Positions 8,969-18,685 of a stretch of DNA of 64,000 nucleotides are shown piece by piece. The position numbers and the translations under genes are program-made. This stretch comes from Alteromonas sp. CI.11.F.A3 (GTDB lineage: Bacteria > Pseudomonadota > Gammaproteobacteria > Enterobacterales > Alteromonadaceae): NCBI RefSeq assembly GCF_032925565.1, contig NZ_CP136708.1:3968001-4032000 (forward strand), in the 5' to 3' direction. Position 1 is the stretch's first letter, and each line of letters opens with the position of its first letter. Below the pieces are notes generated by a model. The model had not been told where the DNA came from. It did no database searches and saw nothing but the letters and a program-made list of their open reading frames with translations.

Positions 8969-11129
8969 CCGTAATGCCTTTTAACTGACGTAAACGTGCA
9001 AGTACTTTTGATAAAGTATCTAAGTCTTGGACTTCAATTGAAATGGTAATTAGCGCCGTTTGCCTGTGTTTATCACTTAAACTATTCACACCCAGTAATG
9101 GCACATTTTCATTGGCGAGTACGGTTGTGATATCACGTAACAAACCGGTTCTGTCATGGCAGAAGATATCGACTGAAGTTTCAAACCCGACCTTAAGCTC
9201 TTGTGACCAATTCACTTCAATTTGGCGTTCTGGGTGCTGTTCAAGCAAATGCTGTAATTGATCGCAGCTTTCCTTATGTACGCTTACCCCACGCCCTTGC
9301 GTGATATACCCCATAATGGGTTCACCAGGAACGGGTTTACAACAATTGGCCAGCTGGCTCATTAAATGACCAACACCTTGTACTACCACTGCATCCTTTT
9401 TGCCTGCGCCCTTAGCCGTACGCTTTGTTTTTACTTTAGGGCTAATTTCAGGCTCTTCTGGCTCTGGTTCTTGTAAGAAATGAATGAAGTTAATCACTTG
9501 CATCACCCTTACATCACCTGTACCTATTGCTGCATAGAGATCATCAGCACTATGGCCGTTAAACTTCTCGTACACTTCACTGGCTATTTTAGTAGGCAAG
9601 TGGGCGCGATGCAGTTCACGCTCTAGCAGCTCTTTACCTGCGGTTAAGTTTTTATCCCTATCTTGCTTTTTAAAGTATGAATGAATAGTGGCGCGGGCGC
9701 GAGAGGAGTGCACATAGCCCAAACCTGGGTGCATCCAATCTCGACTGGGGTTCAGCTCTTTGCCAGTGAGCACTTCTACCTGGTCGCCACTATGCAGCTG
9801 ATAAGTAAAGGGCACAATTCGACCATTGGCTTTTGCGCCAATACAGCGATGCCCTACGTTGCTGTGAATATAGTAGGCAAAGTCTAGGGGCGTAGCACCT
9901 TGAGGCAAATCGATAACATCGCCTTTGGGTGTAAATACATACACGCGATCATCAAATACCTGACTGCGCAGCTCTTCCACCATATCGCCAGATTCGGCCA
10001 CTTCTTCTTGCCACGCTAATATGCGGCGAAGCCAGTTTATGCGTTCATCGTAGCCCGACTGCTTACCCGTACTGCCTTCTTTGTATTTCCAATGTGCAGC
10101 AACACCTAGCTCGGCATCTTGATGCATTTTGTGCGTACGAATTTGAATTTCTACTGGCTTTCCTTCAGGACCTACAATAACCGTGTGGATAGACTGATAG
10201 CCGTTAGATTTAGGGGTGGCGATGTAGTCGTCGAATTCATTGGGTAAATGCTTGTAGCTGGCGTGCACGGTACCAAGCGCGGCATAACAATCTTGTAACC
10301 GCTCGGCGATAACCCGTACGGCACGTATATCGAAAAGTTGCTCAAAGGTAAGGCGCTTTTTCTGCATTTTTTTCCAAATGCTGAAAATGTGTTTTGGCCT
10401 GCCGTACACATCGGCACGAATGTTTTCGCTATTCATTAATGATTGAAGATCATCAACGATACCATCGATATAATCCGCTCTCTCTCGACGTTTACCGTCA
10501 AGTTGCTTCGCGATTTGTTTGTAGGTAATAGGGTGCAGATAGCGAAAGGCTAAATCTTCCAGTTCCCACTTTAATTGACCAATGCCTAAACGGTTAGCCA
10601 ATGGGGCATAAATGCTGGCACATTCACGGGCCACCATAACCCGTGTTTCCTCATCTGCTTTTTTCGCTTGTTGAAGGGCGCAAATACGTTCTGCCATTTT
10701 AATCACAACGGCACGTACGTCTTCAACCATAGCTAGCAACATACGCCGAATACTATCTATATGTTGTTCATCAGATTTTTCGTTGAACGGCGAGCCATTA
10801 GCTTTTCTAGCATGTAAGGTTTTAATGGCGTCCATACGCCTTACACCCACGACTAAGTCACGAATTTCACTATCAAACTCTTGCTCAATATCCGCTTCGG
10901 TTAAACAGTGTTGTTCGCAGTAAGGAAAGACCAATGCCGCCTGCAAGGTGACATCATCCATATTTAACTGACAGAGTATTTCGACCATTTCTTGGCCGAC
11001 GAGAAGGCGCTCTGGCATAGAAGACACACTGCGTAGTTTGTCTTTGGTTTCTTCACTTAAATCGAGGCTGTCTAGCCAAACCTCAAAGGGAGGTCTATCG
11101 GCTGCATGCACTTTTCTTGTTGTCACCAT
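8946..11129 (-). CDS. relA: GTP pyrophosphokinase RelA, (p)ppGpp synthetase I
   Basis: 727 residues. The N-terminal pseudo-hydrolase domain lacks the HD pair (FPYCEQHCLTEADIEQEF), as is normal for RelA and unlike SpoT. The synthetase domain at about 230-370 carries YGRPKHIFSIWKKM, the acidic EFDD motif typical of RelA, and YIATPKSNGYQSIHT. Then come the TGS domain (RVYVFTPKGDVIDLPQGATP), a helical region, a conserved-cysteine segment (LANCCKPVPG) and a C-terminal ACT domain (HDRTGLLRDITTVLANENV). It makes ppGpp on stalled ribosomes during amino-acid starvation. It follows rlmD by 12 bases and overlaps mazG. Confidence 0.97.
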   Translation of the reverse strand: MVTTRKVHAADRPPFEVWLDSLDLSEETKDKLRSVSSMPERLLVGQEMVEILCQLNMDDVTLQAALVFPYCEQHCLTEADIEQEFDSEIRDLVVGVRRMDAIKTLHARKANGSPFNEKSDEQHIDSIRRMLLAMVEDVRAVVIKMAERICALQQAKKADEETRVMVARECASIYAPLANRLGIGQLKWELEDLAFRYLHPITYKQIAKQLDGKRRERADYIDGIVDDLQSLMNSENIRADVYGRPKHIFSIWKKMQKKRLTFEQLFDIRAVRVIAERLQDCYAALGTVHASYKHLPNEFDDYIATPKSNGYQSIHTVIVGPEGKPVEIQIRTHKMHQDAELGVAAHWKYKEGSTGKQSGYDERINWLRRILAWQEEVAESGDMVEELRSQVFDDRVYVFTPKGDVIDLPQGATPLDFAYYIHSNVGHRCIGAKANGRIVPFTYQLHSGDQVEVLTGKELNPSRDWMHPGLGYVHSSRARATIHSYFKKQDRDKNLTAGKELLERELHRAHLPTKIASEVYEKFNGHSADDLYAAIGTGDVRVMQVINFIHFLQEPEPEEPEISPKVKTKRTAKGAGKKDAVVVQGVGHLMSQLANCCKPVPGEPIMGYITQGRGVSVHKESCDQLQHLLEQHPERQIEVNWSQELKVGFETSVDIFCHDRTGLLRDITTVLANENVPLLGVNSLSDKHRQTALITISIEVQDLDTLSKVLARLRQLKGITDAKRKQF

Positions 11130-11141
11130 AACCGCTGCTCG

Positions 11142-12563
11142 CTATTGCTGTTGGCGTGTAAATAGCGCCATCGTTTCCATGTGATGGGTAAAGGGAAACA
11201 TTTCAATCACACCCGCTTTTTGCATTTGATAACCTCCATCTATCAGAATACGCGCATCCCGCGAAAAAGTGTTCGGGTTGCAAGAAACATACACTATCGT
11301 ATTTGGTATAGCGCGGACTAGTGCATGACAAACCGTCAAAGCCCCCTCACGAGACGGGTCGAGCAAGACTTTGTCGAACCCACCAGCTAGCGCTTTATCC
11401 ACTGATTTTTCGTCAGCTAAGTCAAGCTGCATCCAGTCAACATTGGAAATGCCCTGTTCGAGAGCGTTACTTTTGGCGCGCTGCACCATTTCAGCAACCC
11501 CTTCCACTGCCCTTACCGTAGCGCCGCTGTTAGCAATGGGCAAGGTGAAATTACCTAAACCACTGAACCAATCAGCAATGCGTTCTCCGGCTTTTGGTGC
11601 TAACCATGACAGGGCTTGTGCCACCATTTTAGTATTTACTTCTGCGTTCACCTGAACAAAGTCATTAGGTCCAGGCTGCAAATAAAAGCCATCTACTGTG
11701 TTACACGTGATAGGTGCTATTTCATGCAATGAGGTAAAATCGCCATTACCGTCTTCGATTGTCATATTCACGTTTTGTTCCGCAGCAAACTGGGATAGCG
11801 ACGCAATAAAGTCGTTGGCTAGAGAGCGGGTATGCTTCACAGTAACTTGCACCGCATTTTCACCCGCAAGCAAGCTGATGTGGCCAACAAGACGAGCGCT
11901 TGCATAGCCTGTAATGGCAGATTTGAGTGGCGCGATAAGCTGACTTAGTGCCTCAACTAAAACCGGGCAACCGTCGATATCAACAATGTTTTTGCCCGCA
12001 CTTTCTCGAAAGCCAAGTTTTATTTTATCTGGATTTCTTGCATCAATTGCTAGGCGGGCTTTACGGCGATAGCGTGGACTGTCGCCGCTGATGGGCGCTT
12101 GCCATGCCCCCTCGTTGAAACCGAGTTTACGCTGGAACATACTTTTAAGCGCATCGTCTCGTAGCGCGAGAGCTTCTTGAGGCTCTACGTGCTGAAGCTG
12201 ACAACCCCCGCACTGATTTGCCACCCCGCAAAACGGTTTTTGACGGTGCGCTGAGGGTGTATTCACTTTCGTGACTTTTGCGTTAACAATCTGCTTGTTG
12301 CTTGAAAGCGCTTTTATTTGTACGGTTTCACCAGGTAAAGCACCATCAACGAAGTATAAGGTTTCACCCCGGGCAACACCCTGCCCCTGCCAATCCATAC
12401 CATCAATGGTTACCGCTTCATTGGCTGCATTGATGTCATCAACCGAGGGCCAAGATTGTTTGGTTTTTACAATGTGCTGCTTTTCGCCCGAGCCTGCGCC
12501 GCGCACTCTCCCTTTCACATTGCTTTTGTTTTTGCCTTTGCTCGGTTTATAAAATATGGCCAC
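11142..12563 (-). CDS. rlmD: 23S rRNA (uracil-1939-C5)-methyltransferase RlmD
   Basis: 473 residues; S-adenosylmethionine-dependent methylation of U1939 in 23S rRNA. An N-terminal basic stretch precedes a TRAM-like domain (residues 55-115). Iron-sulfur cluster cysteines follow in FCGVANQCGGCQLQHV, with a fourth likely in the GCPV segment. The methyltransferase domain carries DWFSGLGNFTLPIA, DPSREGA and the catalytic YVSCNPNTFSRD with the nucleophilic Cys. The rlmD-relA order is conserved among gammaproteobacteria. AcpS lies 17 bases upstream, so the genes probably share a transcript. Confidence 0.95.
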   Translation of the reverse strand: MAIFYKPSKGKNKSNVKGRVRGAGSGEKQHIVKTKQSWPSVDDINAANEAVTIDGMDWQGQGVARGETLYFVDGALPGETVQIKALSSNKQIVNAKVTKVNTPSAHRQKPFCGVANQCGGCQLQHVEPQEALALRDDALKSMFQRKLGFNEGAWQAPISGDSPRYRRKARLAIDARNPDKIKLGFRESAGKNIVDIDGCPVLVEALSQLIAPLKSAITGYASARLVGHISLLAGENAVQVTVKHTRSLANDFIASLSQFAAEQNVNMTIEDGNGDFTSLHEIAPITCNTVDGFYLQPGPNDFVQVNAEVNTKMVAQALSWLAPKAGERIADWFSGLGNFTLPIANSGATVRAVEGVAEMVQRAKSNALEQGISNVDWMQLDLADEKSVDKALAGGFDKVLLDPSREGALTVCHALVRAIPNTIVYVSCNPNTFSRDARILIDGGYQMQKAGVIEMFPFTHHMETMALFTRQQQ

Positions 12564-12580
12564 GTGGTGCTCCCGTTACA

Positions 12581-12958
12581 TTAATTTTCAAGAATAACGG
12601 TAGCAACCGCATAGTGTATTTCATCAGATATGCTTATTACGCTAGAGGTAATAGCGCGCTGTTTACACAGCGTGGCAAATTCACCGGAAAAGTGAAGTTC
12701 TGGTGCGCCAAGGTCATTGTTACGCACTTCAATATGTTGCCAACTTATTCCATTACCAATACCAGTGCCCAAGGCTTTAACAGCAGCCTCTTTAGCGGCG
12801 AAACGCTTGGCTAAGTAGCGCACGGGATCATTGCTAGCAACATAAAGGGTAAGTTCGTAAGGCGTGAGCACACGTTTGGCGAGGCGCTCAGTGGTAGCGT
12901 CGCTTTTATTCAAACGTGCAATTTCAATAATGTCTGTGCCTAATCCAGCTATGGCCAC
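12581..12958 (-). CDS. acpS: Holo-[acyl-carrier-protein] synthase
   Basis: 125 residues, the normal size. Contains the family signatures GLGTDIIEIARL near the start (metal-binding Asp) and RFAAKEAAVKALGTG (metal-binding Glu). It transfers 4'-phosphopantetheine from CoA to the acyl carrier protein in fatty acid synthesis. Located after recO and pdxJ, as in E. coli. Confidence 0.96.
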   Translation of the reverse strand: MAIAGLGTDIIEIARLNKSDATTERLAKRVLTPYELTLYVASNDPVRYLAKRFAAKEAAVKALGTGIGNGISWQHIEVRNNDLGAPELHFSGEFATLCKQRAITSSVISISDEIHYAVATVILEN

Positions 12959-13011
12959 AAGGTATTCTCTTAGTTGTTGCTAGCGTTAACGTGCTTTTTT
13001 GAAGTTCGAGT

Positions 13012-13749
13012 TTACACGCCGCTTCGTGCTTCTAGCATAAGTTTGCGCATATCAGCTACCGCAGTCGCTAAGCCATCAAACGCGGCTCGTGCGATAATCG
13101 CATGACCAATATTCAGCTCGATAAGTTGAGGGATAGCCGCAATTGGCTTCACGTTATGATAATGCAACCCATGACCAGCATTCACTTTAAGCCCTAGTTT
13201 ATCGGCATATTCAATGCCTTCTACTAATCGGGCTAACTCTTTTTCAAGCTCTGCTTCACTGGTTGCTTCAGCATACTGGCCTGTATGAATTTCTATATAA
13301 GGTGCACCGCATTCAACCGCTGCATCTATTTGTTTTTTATCTGCATCGATAAACAGCGACACCAAAATGTTTGCAGCCGCTAAACGCTCACAAGCGTGTT
13401 TCATCACGGCTAAATTACCCGCAACATCAAGACCGCCTTCAGTGGTTAGCTCTTCACGCTTTTCAGGCACTAAACAACAAAATACCGGTTTCACTTCTTC
13501 GGCAATAGTGAGCATTTCATCGGTAACCGCCATCTCTAAGTTTAGGCGGGTATTGATAGTTTGCGCCAAAATACGTACATCTCGGTCTTTTATATGGCGA
13601 CGATCTTCACGTAAGTGAACGGTAATGCCGTCTGCTCCCGCGCGTTCTGCAACATCAGCAGCATGCACCGGATCTGGGTAGTTGGTGCCACGGGCATTTC
13701 GAAGTGTGGCAATATGATCGATGTTAACGCCAAGAAGAAGTGTACTCAT
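13012..13749 (-). CDS. pdxJ: Pyridoxine 5'-phosphate synthase
   Basis: 245 residues from the ATG at 13749 ([20 protein letters not shown]), matching the E. coli length of 243. A longer open frame extends 40 codons upstream, but that stretch is unlike the family. Motifs: [24 protein letters not shown], and the C-terminal [10 protein letters not shown]. It condenses 3-amino-1-hydroxyacetone phosphate with deoxyxylulose phosphate, the last step of de novo vitamin B6 synthesis. PdxA, which makes its substrate, is encoded at 23574 in the same window. Confidence 0.96.
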   Translation of the reverse strand: MSTLLLGVNIDHIATLRNARGTNYPDPVHAADVAERAGADGITVHLREDRRHIKDRDVRILAQTINTRLNLEMAVTDEMLTIAEEVKPVFCCLVPEKREELTTEGGLDVAGNLAVMKHACERLAAANILVSLFIDADKKQIDAAVECGAPYIEIHTGQYAEATSEAELEKELARLVEGIEYADKLGLKVNAGHGLHYHNVKPIAAIPQLIELNIGHAIIARAAFDGLATAVADMRKLMLEARSGV

Positions 13750-13903
13750 TAACAGATACCTATAGTAGAACAAGCATGTGGCAATCAGCGAGCATAGAAG
13801 TTTCGCGTATTGCCTGTCTAAAATTGAATAAGCGCTATTGTAACAAACTTTCGAACTATCACGTGGCAAAAAGCGTGATTAAATATGCGTAACACTTATC
13901 GCA

Positions 13904-14617
13904 CTAGTGCTTTCGCACCACAAATAATTCTCTACTTTTTAGCGGTTTATCACCAATTAGCGGCTTGAGTAAATCACGACACAAAACTTTGGCCACCCGT
14001 TTGCTCATGGGCGTAAATTCACCTTGGGCTAAGGCAAGTAACGCACTGCCCGGCAAGCCCTTACGAGTGTAGCCATTTGGCACATCATCTGGCAGCGCAC
14101 AAAAGCCAAACTCAGGCTGAAGCACATAGTGTTTTTCTGCTTCAATGGGCATCTCATACTCTACATCTTCAGTGAAATCAGGCAGTAATCCCATTTCATC
14201 TAGAAGCGACAATTCAAACTTTCGCAGGGTAATTTCAATGTCATCATCGTTAAATAGCGCCGTAAGCGCCTGCTCGTAAGCCTCAAACACCGCTTCACTG
14301 GCAAGGCCAGCAGGCATTATTCTATTGGTGAGTTCATTGAGGTACATGGCACAAAATAGCGGCGTACCCGCTAAATTAATGGATGGCGCAGTGCTTTCTA
14401 CGTGCCGCAAATTTTTTAAATCAAATTTACCGGCAAGTTGAAGTTTGAGAGCTTGAAAAGGTTGAAGCAGGCTTTTTTTATCAGATTTACTGTTACGTAC
14501 GCCCTTTGCCACCGCACTCACTTTGCCTTGTTCTAAGGTAAAGAAATCGACAATATAACTGGTCTCCCGATAGGCTCGGCGGTGCAACACAAAAGCAGTC
14601 AACCAGTCGTTATTCAT
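13904..14617 (-). CDS. recO: DNA repair protein RecO
   Basis: 237 residues. The N-terminal OB-fold shows LHRRAYRETSYIVDFFT and the GKVSAVAKGVRNSKS segment; the rest is helical with ELTNRIMPAG and FELSLLDEMGLLPDF. It loads RecA onto SSB-coated single strands with RecR. The zinc-finger cysteines found in some RecO proteins are absent, as in E. coli. It precedes pdxJ-acpS as in many gammaproteobacteria, but era and rnc are not upstream; an unknown small gene is there instead. Confidence 0.93.
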   Translation of the reverse strand: MNNDWLTAFVLHRRAYRETSYIVDFFTLEQGKVSAVAKGVRNSKSDKKSLLQPFQALKLQLAGKFDLKNLRHVESTAPSINLAGTPLFCAMYLNELTNRIMPAGLASEAVFEAYEQALTALFNDDDIEITLRKFELSLLDEMGLLPDFTEDVEYEMPIEAEKHYVLQPEFGFCALPDDVPNGYTRKGLPGSALLALAQGEFTPMSKRVAKVLCRDLLKPLIGDKPLKSRELFVVRKH

Positions 14618-14662
14618 TCATTTTCCTGTGTGTTATTTACCAGCGCTAGCAGATAAGTGGGC

Positions 14663-14947
14663 TTAGCTTCGTTTAATGCGTACCACTTTCATGGTTTCAA
14701 ATTCAATGCCCGCCACCTCCTCTACCTGTCGGTAGTAAGTGATATTAACCCGCGCGCCCTTTAAGCTTTGGTACTGCTTTTTTCGTCGATAGATAAACGG
14801 GACATCAATGCCTTCTAACATTACCGTGTGCCGTATCCAGTCATCTTCTTCACGCTGAACATGAGACACCACCTTCATATTATCAGACTGATTTAACTGG
14901 CCATGCTTGCTGATTAATTTGTCAGTCTCTGATTTCATATTAGTCAC
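14663..14947 (-). CDS. Small hypothetical protein between recJ and recO
   Basis: 94 residues, charged and soluble, with no signal peptide or membrane segment. A predicted beta-rich C-terminal half (WIRHTVMLEGIDVPFIYRRK, GARVNITYYRQVEEVAGIEF) follows a polar N-terminal part. I do not recognise the family. It sits 54 bases after recJ and 45 bases before recO on the same strand, so it may be co-expressed with recombination genes. Met4 is an alternative start. Confidence 0.65.
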   Translation of the reverse strand: MTNMKSETDKLISKHGQLNQSDNMKVVSHVQREEDDWIRHTVMLEGIDVPFIYRRKKQYQSLKGARVNITYYRQVEEVAGIEFETMKVVRIKRS

Positions 14948-15001
14948 CTTGCACCACGTTGTGTTCTGATGAGTGAGCGCTATGATCTGCGCGCTTTGGC
15001 T

Positions 15002-16729
15002 TTATGCGCTTTCTAGCTGTTCAATAATAAGCTGTACAGACTCTTGGCCGCGAAATACGTTTACATCTAATCGGTAAGCAATGCGTACCTGTTTTACCAT
15101 GGCATTCGGCCACGCTTTAATATCAATGTTGAAAGCAATGGCATCTACTTCGCCCACTGAAGGCTCTCGCAATACCAGCTTTAAGTGTTTTTCACCCACC
15201 AGTCGTTGTTGCACCACTTGAAACTCACCATCAAAGAGTGGCGATTCAAAGCCCTGACCAAAGGGCCCGGCTTGCCTAAGCAAATGGGCAAAAGACAAAG
15301 ACAACTCTTGTCCCGTTAAGCTGCCGTCAGACAGTAGTACTTGGTTACCGTCTAGTTTATCTACATGCTGCTTAGCAATGTCGATGAAGGCTTTTTCGAA
15401 TTCTGCTAAGTTAGCAACCGGTAAACTCAAACCGGCTGCCATTGCATGGCCACCAAATTTATCAATAACGCCGGGAAAGCGGGTATTCACTTCATCGAGT
15501 ACATCACGAATATGCACCCCTGGGATAGAGCGAGCCGAGCCTTTTATGGTCGTATCGTCTTGATGAGCAAAAGCGATAACCGGTTTCAAATACTTTTCTT
15601 TTAGGCGCCCCGCCACAATACCAATTACACCTTGGTGAAAATCCGCTTGATATACTACCAATGCGGCAGGAATATCGCCTTCAGTGAGAGACATTTTTTC
15701 TAGCACTTGTTCGGCTTGCGCCTTCATTCCAGTTTCTATTTCTCGGCGTTCGCGGTTTAGTGCATCTAGCTCCGAGGCTATCATGCGAGCTTGCATAGTA
15801 TCGTCTTCTAACAGACAAGCTATGCCTTGAGACATGTCGTCTAATCTGCCGGCTGCATTTAAGCGAGGGCCAATAACAAAACCTAAATCGGTAGAGGTAA
15901 GGTGAGTGCAGTCTCGATTAGCCACTTCAACCAAGGCTTTAATACCCGGTCTGCATTTACCTGCTCGAATTCGCTGTAGGCCTTGATGTACCAAAATTCG
16001 GTTGTTTTTATCTAATACCACCACATCGGCCACCGTGCCTACGGCGACAATGTCTAGTAACGATGCCAAATTAGGCGCTGGAATATGCTTTTCAGTAAAC
16101 CAGTTTCGTTGTTGTAGTTCGGTTTTAAGCGCTAACATGATGTAAAACGCCACGCCTACCCCAGCTAAGTTTTTAGAGGGGAACGTACAGCCTGGTTGAT
16201 TAGGGTTAACAATAGCATCGGCGGGAGGAAGCTCATCACCCGGTAAGTGGTGATCGGTAACAATAACTTCTATGCCCAATGCTTTTGCATGCATCACACC
16301 TTCAATACAAGCAATGCCGTTATCTACCGTAATAATAACGTCCGCGCCTTGTTGCTTGGCAATATCCACAATAGGTACGCTAAGGCCATAACCAAAATCA
16401 AAGCGATTTGGCACCAAATAATCAACCTTCTTGAACCCCATCATGTGCAATGCATGAATACACACCGCAATACTAGTCGCGCCATCGGCATCGAAGTCAC
16501 CCACAATAATAAGCGTCTTATTCTGCTCAATGGTGTCAGCCAGAATGCTCGCCGCTGCGGCCATACCCTTAAGCTCATTAAAGTGGGTAAGGCCCTTCAG
16601 GCCATTTTCTAATTCGCTAACATCTTGTACGTTTCTGCCGCGATAAATCCGGTCTATTACAGGGTGCAAAGCAGAAGCAAGAGGGGCGTCACCAGTTTCA
16701 CGGCGCACTACAGGCAATATCATCGACAT
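15002..16729 (-). CDS. recJ: Single-stranded-DNA-specific exonuclease RecJ
   Basis: 575 residues, about the E. coli size. A DHH phosphoesterase domain carries IIVGDFDADGATSIAV, ITVDNGIA and IVTDHHLPGDELP, supplying the metal-binding Asp and His residues. The DHHA1 domain has GRLNAAGRLDDM-type sequence (here GPRLNAAGRLDDMSQG) and a KFGGHAMAAGLSL motif, followed by an OB-like C-terminal domain. It is a 5'-3' exonuclease in RecF-pathway recombination and mismatch repair. The xerD-dsbC-recJ gene order on this strand is the standard one. The start may also be Met3. Confidence 0.96.
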   Translation of the reverse strand: MSMILPVVRRETGDAPLASALHPVIDRIYRGRNVQDVSELENGLKGLTHFNELKGMAAAASILADTIEQNKTLIIVGDFDADGATSIAVCIHALHMMGFKKVDYLVPNRFDFGYGLSVPIVDIAKQQGADVIITVDNGIACIEGVMHAKALGIEVIVTDHHLPGDELPPADAIVNPNQPGCTFPSKNLAGVGVAFYIMLALKTELQQRNWFTEKHIPAPNLASLLDIVAVGTVADVVVLDKNNRILVHQGLQRIRAGKCRPGIKALVEVANRDCTHLTSTDLGFVIGPRLNAAGRLDDMSQGIACLLEDDTMQARMIASELDALNRERREIETGMKAQAEQVLEKMSLTEGDIPAALVVYQADFHQGVIGIVAGRLKEKYLKPVIAFAHQDDTTIKGSARSIPGVHIRDVLDEVNTRFPGVIDKFGGHAMAAGLSLPVANLAEFEKAFIDIAKQHVDKLDGNQVLLSDGSLTGQELSLSFAHLLRQAGPFGQGFESPLFDGEFQVVQQRLVGEKHLKLVLREPSVGEVDAIAFNIDIKAWPNAMVKQVRIAYRLDVNVFRGQESVQLIIEQLESA

Positions 16730-16794
16730 TCATCACTACGGTTAATTAGAGGGTAATGATACCCAAGGGAATGAGGTAGGTAAAACGAGAACAT

Positions 16795-16843
16795 AAAAAA
16801 ACGCACCTAGCATAAGCATTACCTTTTGCTATGGTGCGTTTTT
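16795..16843 (-). terminator. Terminator between dsbC and recJ
   Basis: Long inverted repeat ACGCACC-TAGCA / TGCTA-GGTGCGT flanked by A and T runs; on the minus strand it ends in a U run. It lies just after the dsbC stop, so recJ is probably transcribed mainly from its own promoter. Confidence 0.8.
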
Positions 16844-16861
16844 AAAAAATTAAGATTGACG

Positions 16862-17584
16862 CTATTCGGCTTGCTCAATAGCCTGTGCAATCATACCAGC
16901 AGGCTGGTAACCAGGAATAAGCGAGCCATCTGGCAATACGATGTTAGGGGTACCATTTACACCCAACTTTTGCCCTAACAAATATTGCTCTGCAACTTTA
17001 TTGGCACATTTAGCGGTTGCCACATCGTTGCCCGCTTTTGCGTCAGTTAATGCTTTTTGTGGGTTCGCTGCACACCATACCGACACCATGTCTCGGTAAT
17101 TTTGGCTGTCTAAACCTGCACGAGGAAAGGCCAAGTAGTTTACGGTAATACCCATGTCGTTTAAGTCGCCCACTTCTTTATGAAGCTTTCGGCAGTAACC
17201 ACAAGTGGTATCGGTGAAAACACTGATCACATGCTTTTCGTTTTTAGCTTTAAACGTAATGGCTGATGGCGCCATTTCTTTCACGCCTTCAATACGAAGG
17301 CCTGAATAGGCAACTTCGGTTTCATTACGCATGCCTTCATCAATATTAAGAATACGCGCTTGCACTAAATATTTAGCATCATCACTGACATAAAAGAAAC
17401 CGCGGTTGGTAGATACTTGTACCAAGCCCGGAATAGGAGAATCGGCAAGAGAGTCAACGTCTAAGCCAAGCATATTAGTCAGCTTATCTTTAATTGCCGC
17501 ATCATCAGCTGCGCTTGCAACACTCGCAAAAAGGCTTGTGGTGAACACCATTGCAACTAATAGGCTAAATTTTACTACTTTCAC
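16862..17584 (-). CDS. dsbC: Periplasmic thiol:disulfide isomerase DsbC
   Basis: 240 residues from a GTG at 17584, chosen because GGAG lies eight bases upstream; an in-frame ATG at 17608 lacks a site. Residues 1-25 are a Sec signal peptide (VVKFSLLVAMVFTTSLFAS, cleaved at ASA). The N-terminal dimerisation domain is followed by a thioredoxin fold with the active-site CGYC motif in FTDTTCGYCRKLHKE and the cis-proline loop GVNGTPNIVLPDG. It shuffles wrong disulfides in exported proteins; one client class, LptD, is encoded nearby with four cysteines. XerD lies upstream and recJ downstream, the conserved order. Confidence 0.95.
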   Translation of the reverse strand: MKVVKFSLLVAMVFTTSLFASVASAADDAAIKDKLTNMLGLDVDSLADSPIPGLVQVSTNRGFFYVSDDAKYLVQARILNIDEGMRNETEVAYSGLRIEGVKEMAPSAITFKAKNEKHVISVFTDTTCGYCRKLHKEVGDLNDMGITVNYLAFPRAGLDSQNYRDMVSVWCAANPQKALTDAKAGNDVATAKCANKVAEQYLLGQKLGVNGTPNIVLPDGSLIPGYQPAGMIAQAIEQAE

Positions 17585-17767
17585 TATATTTACTCCGACA
17601 GCAACCATGCTTTCAAAATATTAAAATGGGATATAACTAAGACCGCTTAACGTTGAAAAAAATTTCATTTACTCGTTTCACTAAAGCAATACTTAGTGAG
17701 TATTTAAAGCAATGCTAACACACCCCTCGCTGGGGAACACTGAAGTTTGCCTTACCAATTAGTGGAG

Positions 17768-18685
17768 TTATCCCCGAGGGTGATGACTGTGAATAAGTGT
17801 TTGTAATCGCTCGGTCGCCACATGGGTATAGATTTGGGTCGTCGACAAATCGCTGTGGCCCAACAACATCTGCACAACCCGTAAGTCGGCGCCATGATTG
17901 AGTAAATGGGTGGCAAAGGCATGACGTAAAGTATGCGGAGACAAGTGCTGGTCAATATTGGCTTTCACTGCATAATATTTTATACGATGCCAAAAGGTTT
18001 GCCGCGTCATTTTTTGACCACGTTTGCTCAAATACACATAGTCTGATTGCTTAGTCGCAAGGACTGGCCGGGCCGTTTTTATGTAGGTTAACAGCCATTC
18101 TATGGCGTCTTCACCCAATGGCACTAATCTGTCTTTGTTACCCTTACCGGTCACACGAACCACGCCTTGCTGCAAGCTTACCTCGCTCATTTGCAAACCG
18201 ATAAGCTCACTTACCCGCAGTCCTGTAGCATAAAGCACTTCGAGCATGCTTTTGTCTCGGCATTCTATCGGGTCTTCAACTAAGGGGGCGGCGAGTAAGT
18301 CTTCTACCTGACGCTCACTTAATGAGGCAGGTAAAGATTTAGGTAATTTAGGGTTTGATAAGGAAGATATTGGATTATCTACCCGTATTTGTTTACCGAT
18401 TAAATACGTATAAAAAGCCCGTAACGCACTCATTGCACGTTGTGTGCTTCGTGCTGAAAGCCCCTTGTCATGGCGGTAGGCAAGATAGTCTTGCATCATT
18501 TCGGTGGTAAGAACCGCAATATCTTTGATGCCTTGGTTATTGCAAAAAATGGCAAGTTTAGTCAAATCGGTGCGATAGCTTTGCTGAGTGTGATCAGATA
18601 ACCCTTTCTCAAGCCAGAGCATTTCTATAAAGCCATCGATATGCGCCTGACTTGCGGCAGGCACATAAGTAAGCTCACGCTTCAT
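17768..18685 (-). CDS. xerD: Site-specific tyrosine recombinase XerD
   Basis: 305 residues. The N-terminal SAM-like domain shows YRTDLTKLAIFCNN and ARSTQRAMSALRAFY. The catalytic domain has Arg in LYATGLRVSELIGL, Lys in GKGNKDRLVPLG, the HTLRHAFATHLL box (His-x-x-Arg), His in LLGHSDLSTTQIYTHV, and the nucleophile Tyr in the last of these. With XerC it resolves chromosome dimers at dif. Its ATG overlaps the djlA stop codon (TAATG). Confidence 0.96.
   Translation of the reverse strand: MKRELTYVPAASQAHIDGFIEMLWLEKGLSDHTQQSYRTDLTKLAIFCNNQGIKDIAVLTTEMMQDYLAYRHDKGLSARSTQRAMSALRAFYTYLIGKQIRVDNPISSLSNPKLPKSLPASLSERQVEDLLAAPLVEDPIECRDKSMLEVLYATGLRVSELIGLQMSEVSLQQGVVRVTGKGNKDRLVPLGEDAIEWLLTYIKTARPVLATKQSDYVYLSKRGQKMTRQTFWHRIKYYAVKANIDQHLSPHTLRHAFATHLLNHGADLRVVQMLLGHSDLSTTQIYTHVATERLQTLIHSHHPRG

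Noticed and set aside
13750-13869. 40-codon N-terminal extension of PdxJ
   Set aside because: It is not part of the family, and the ATG at 13749 gives the standard length and start.
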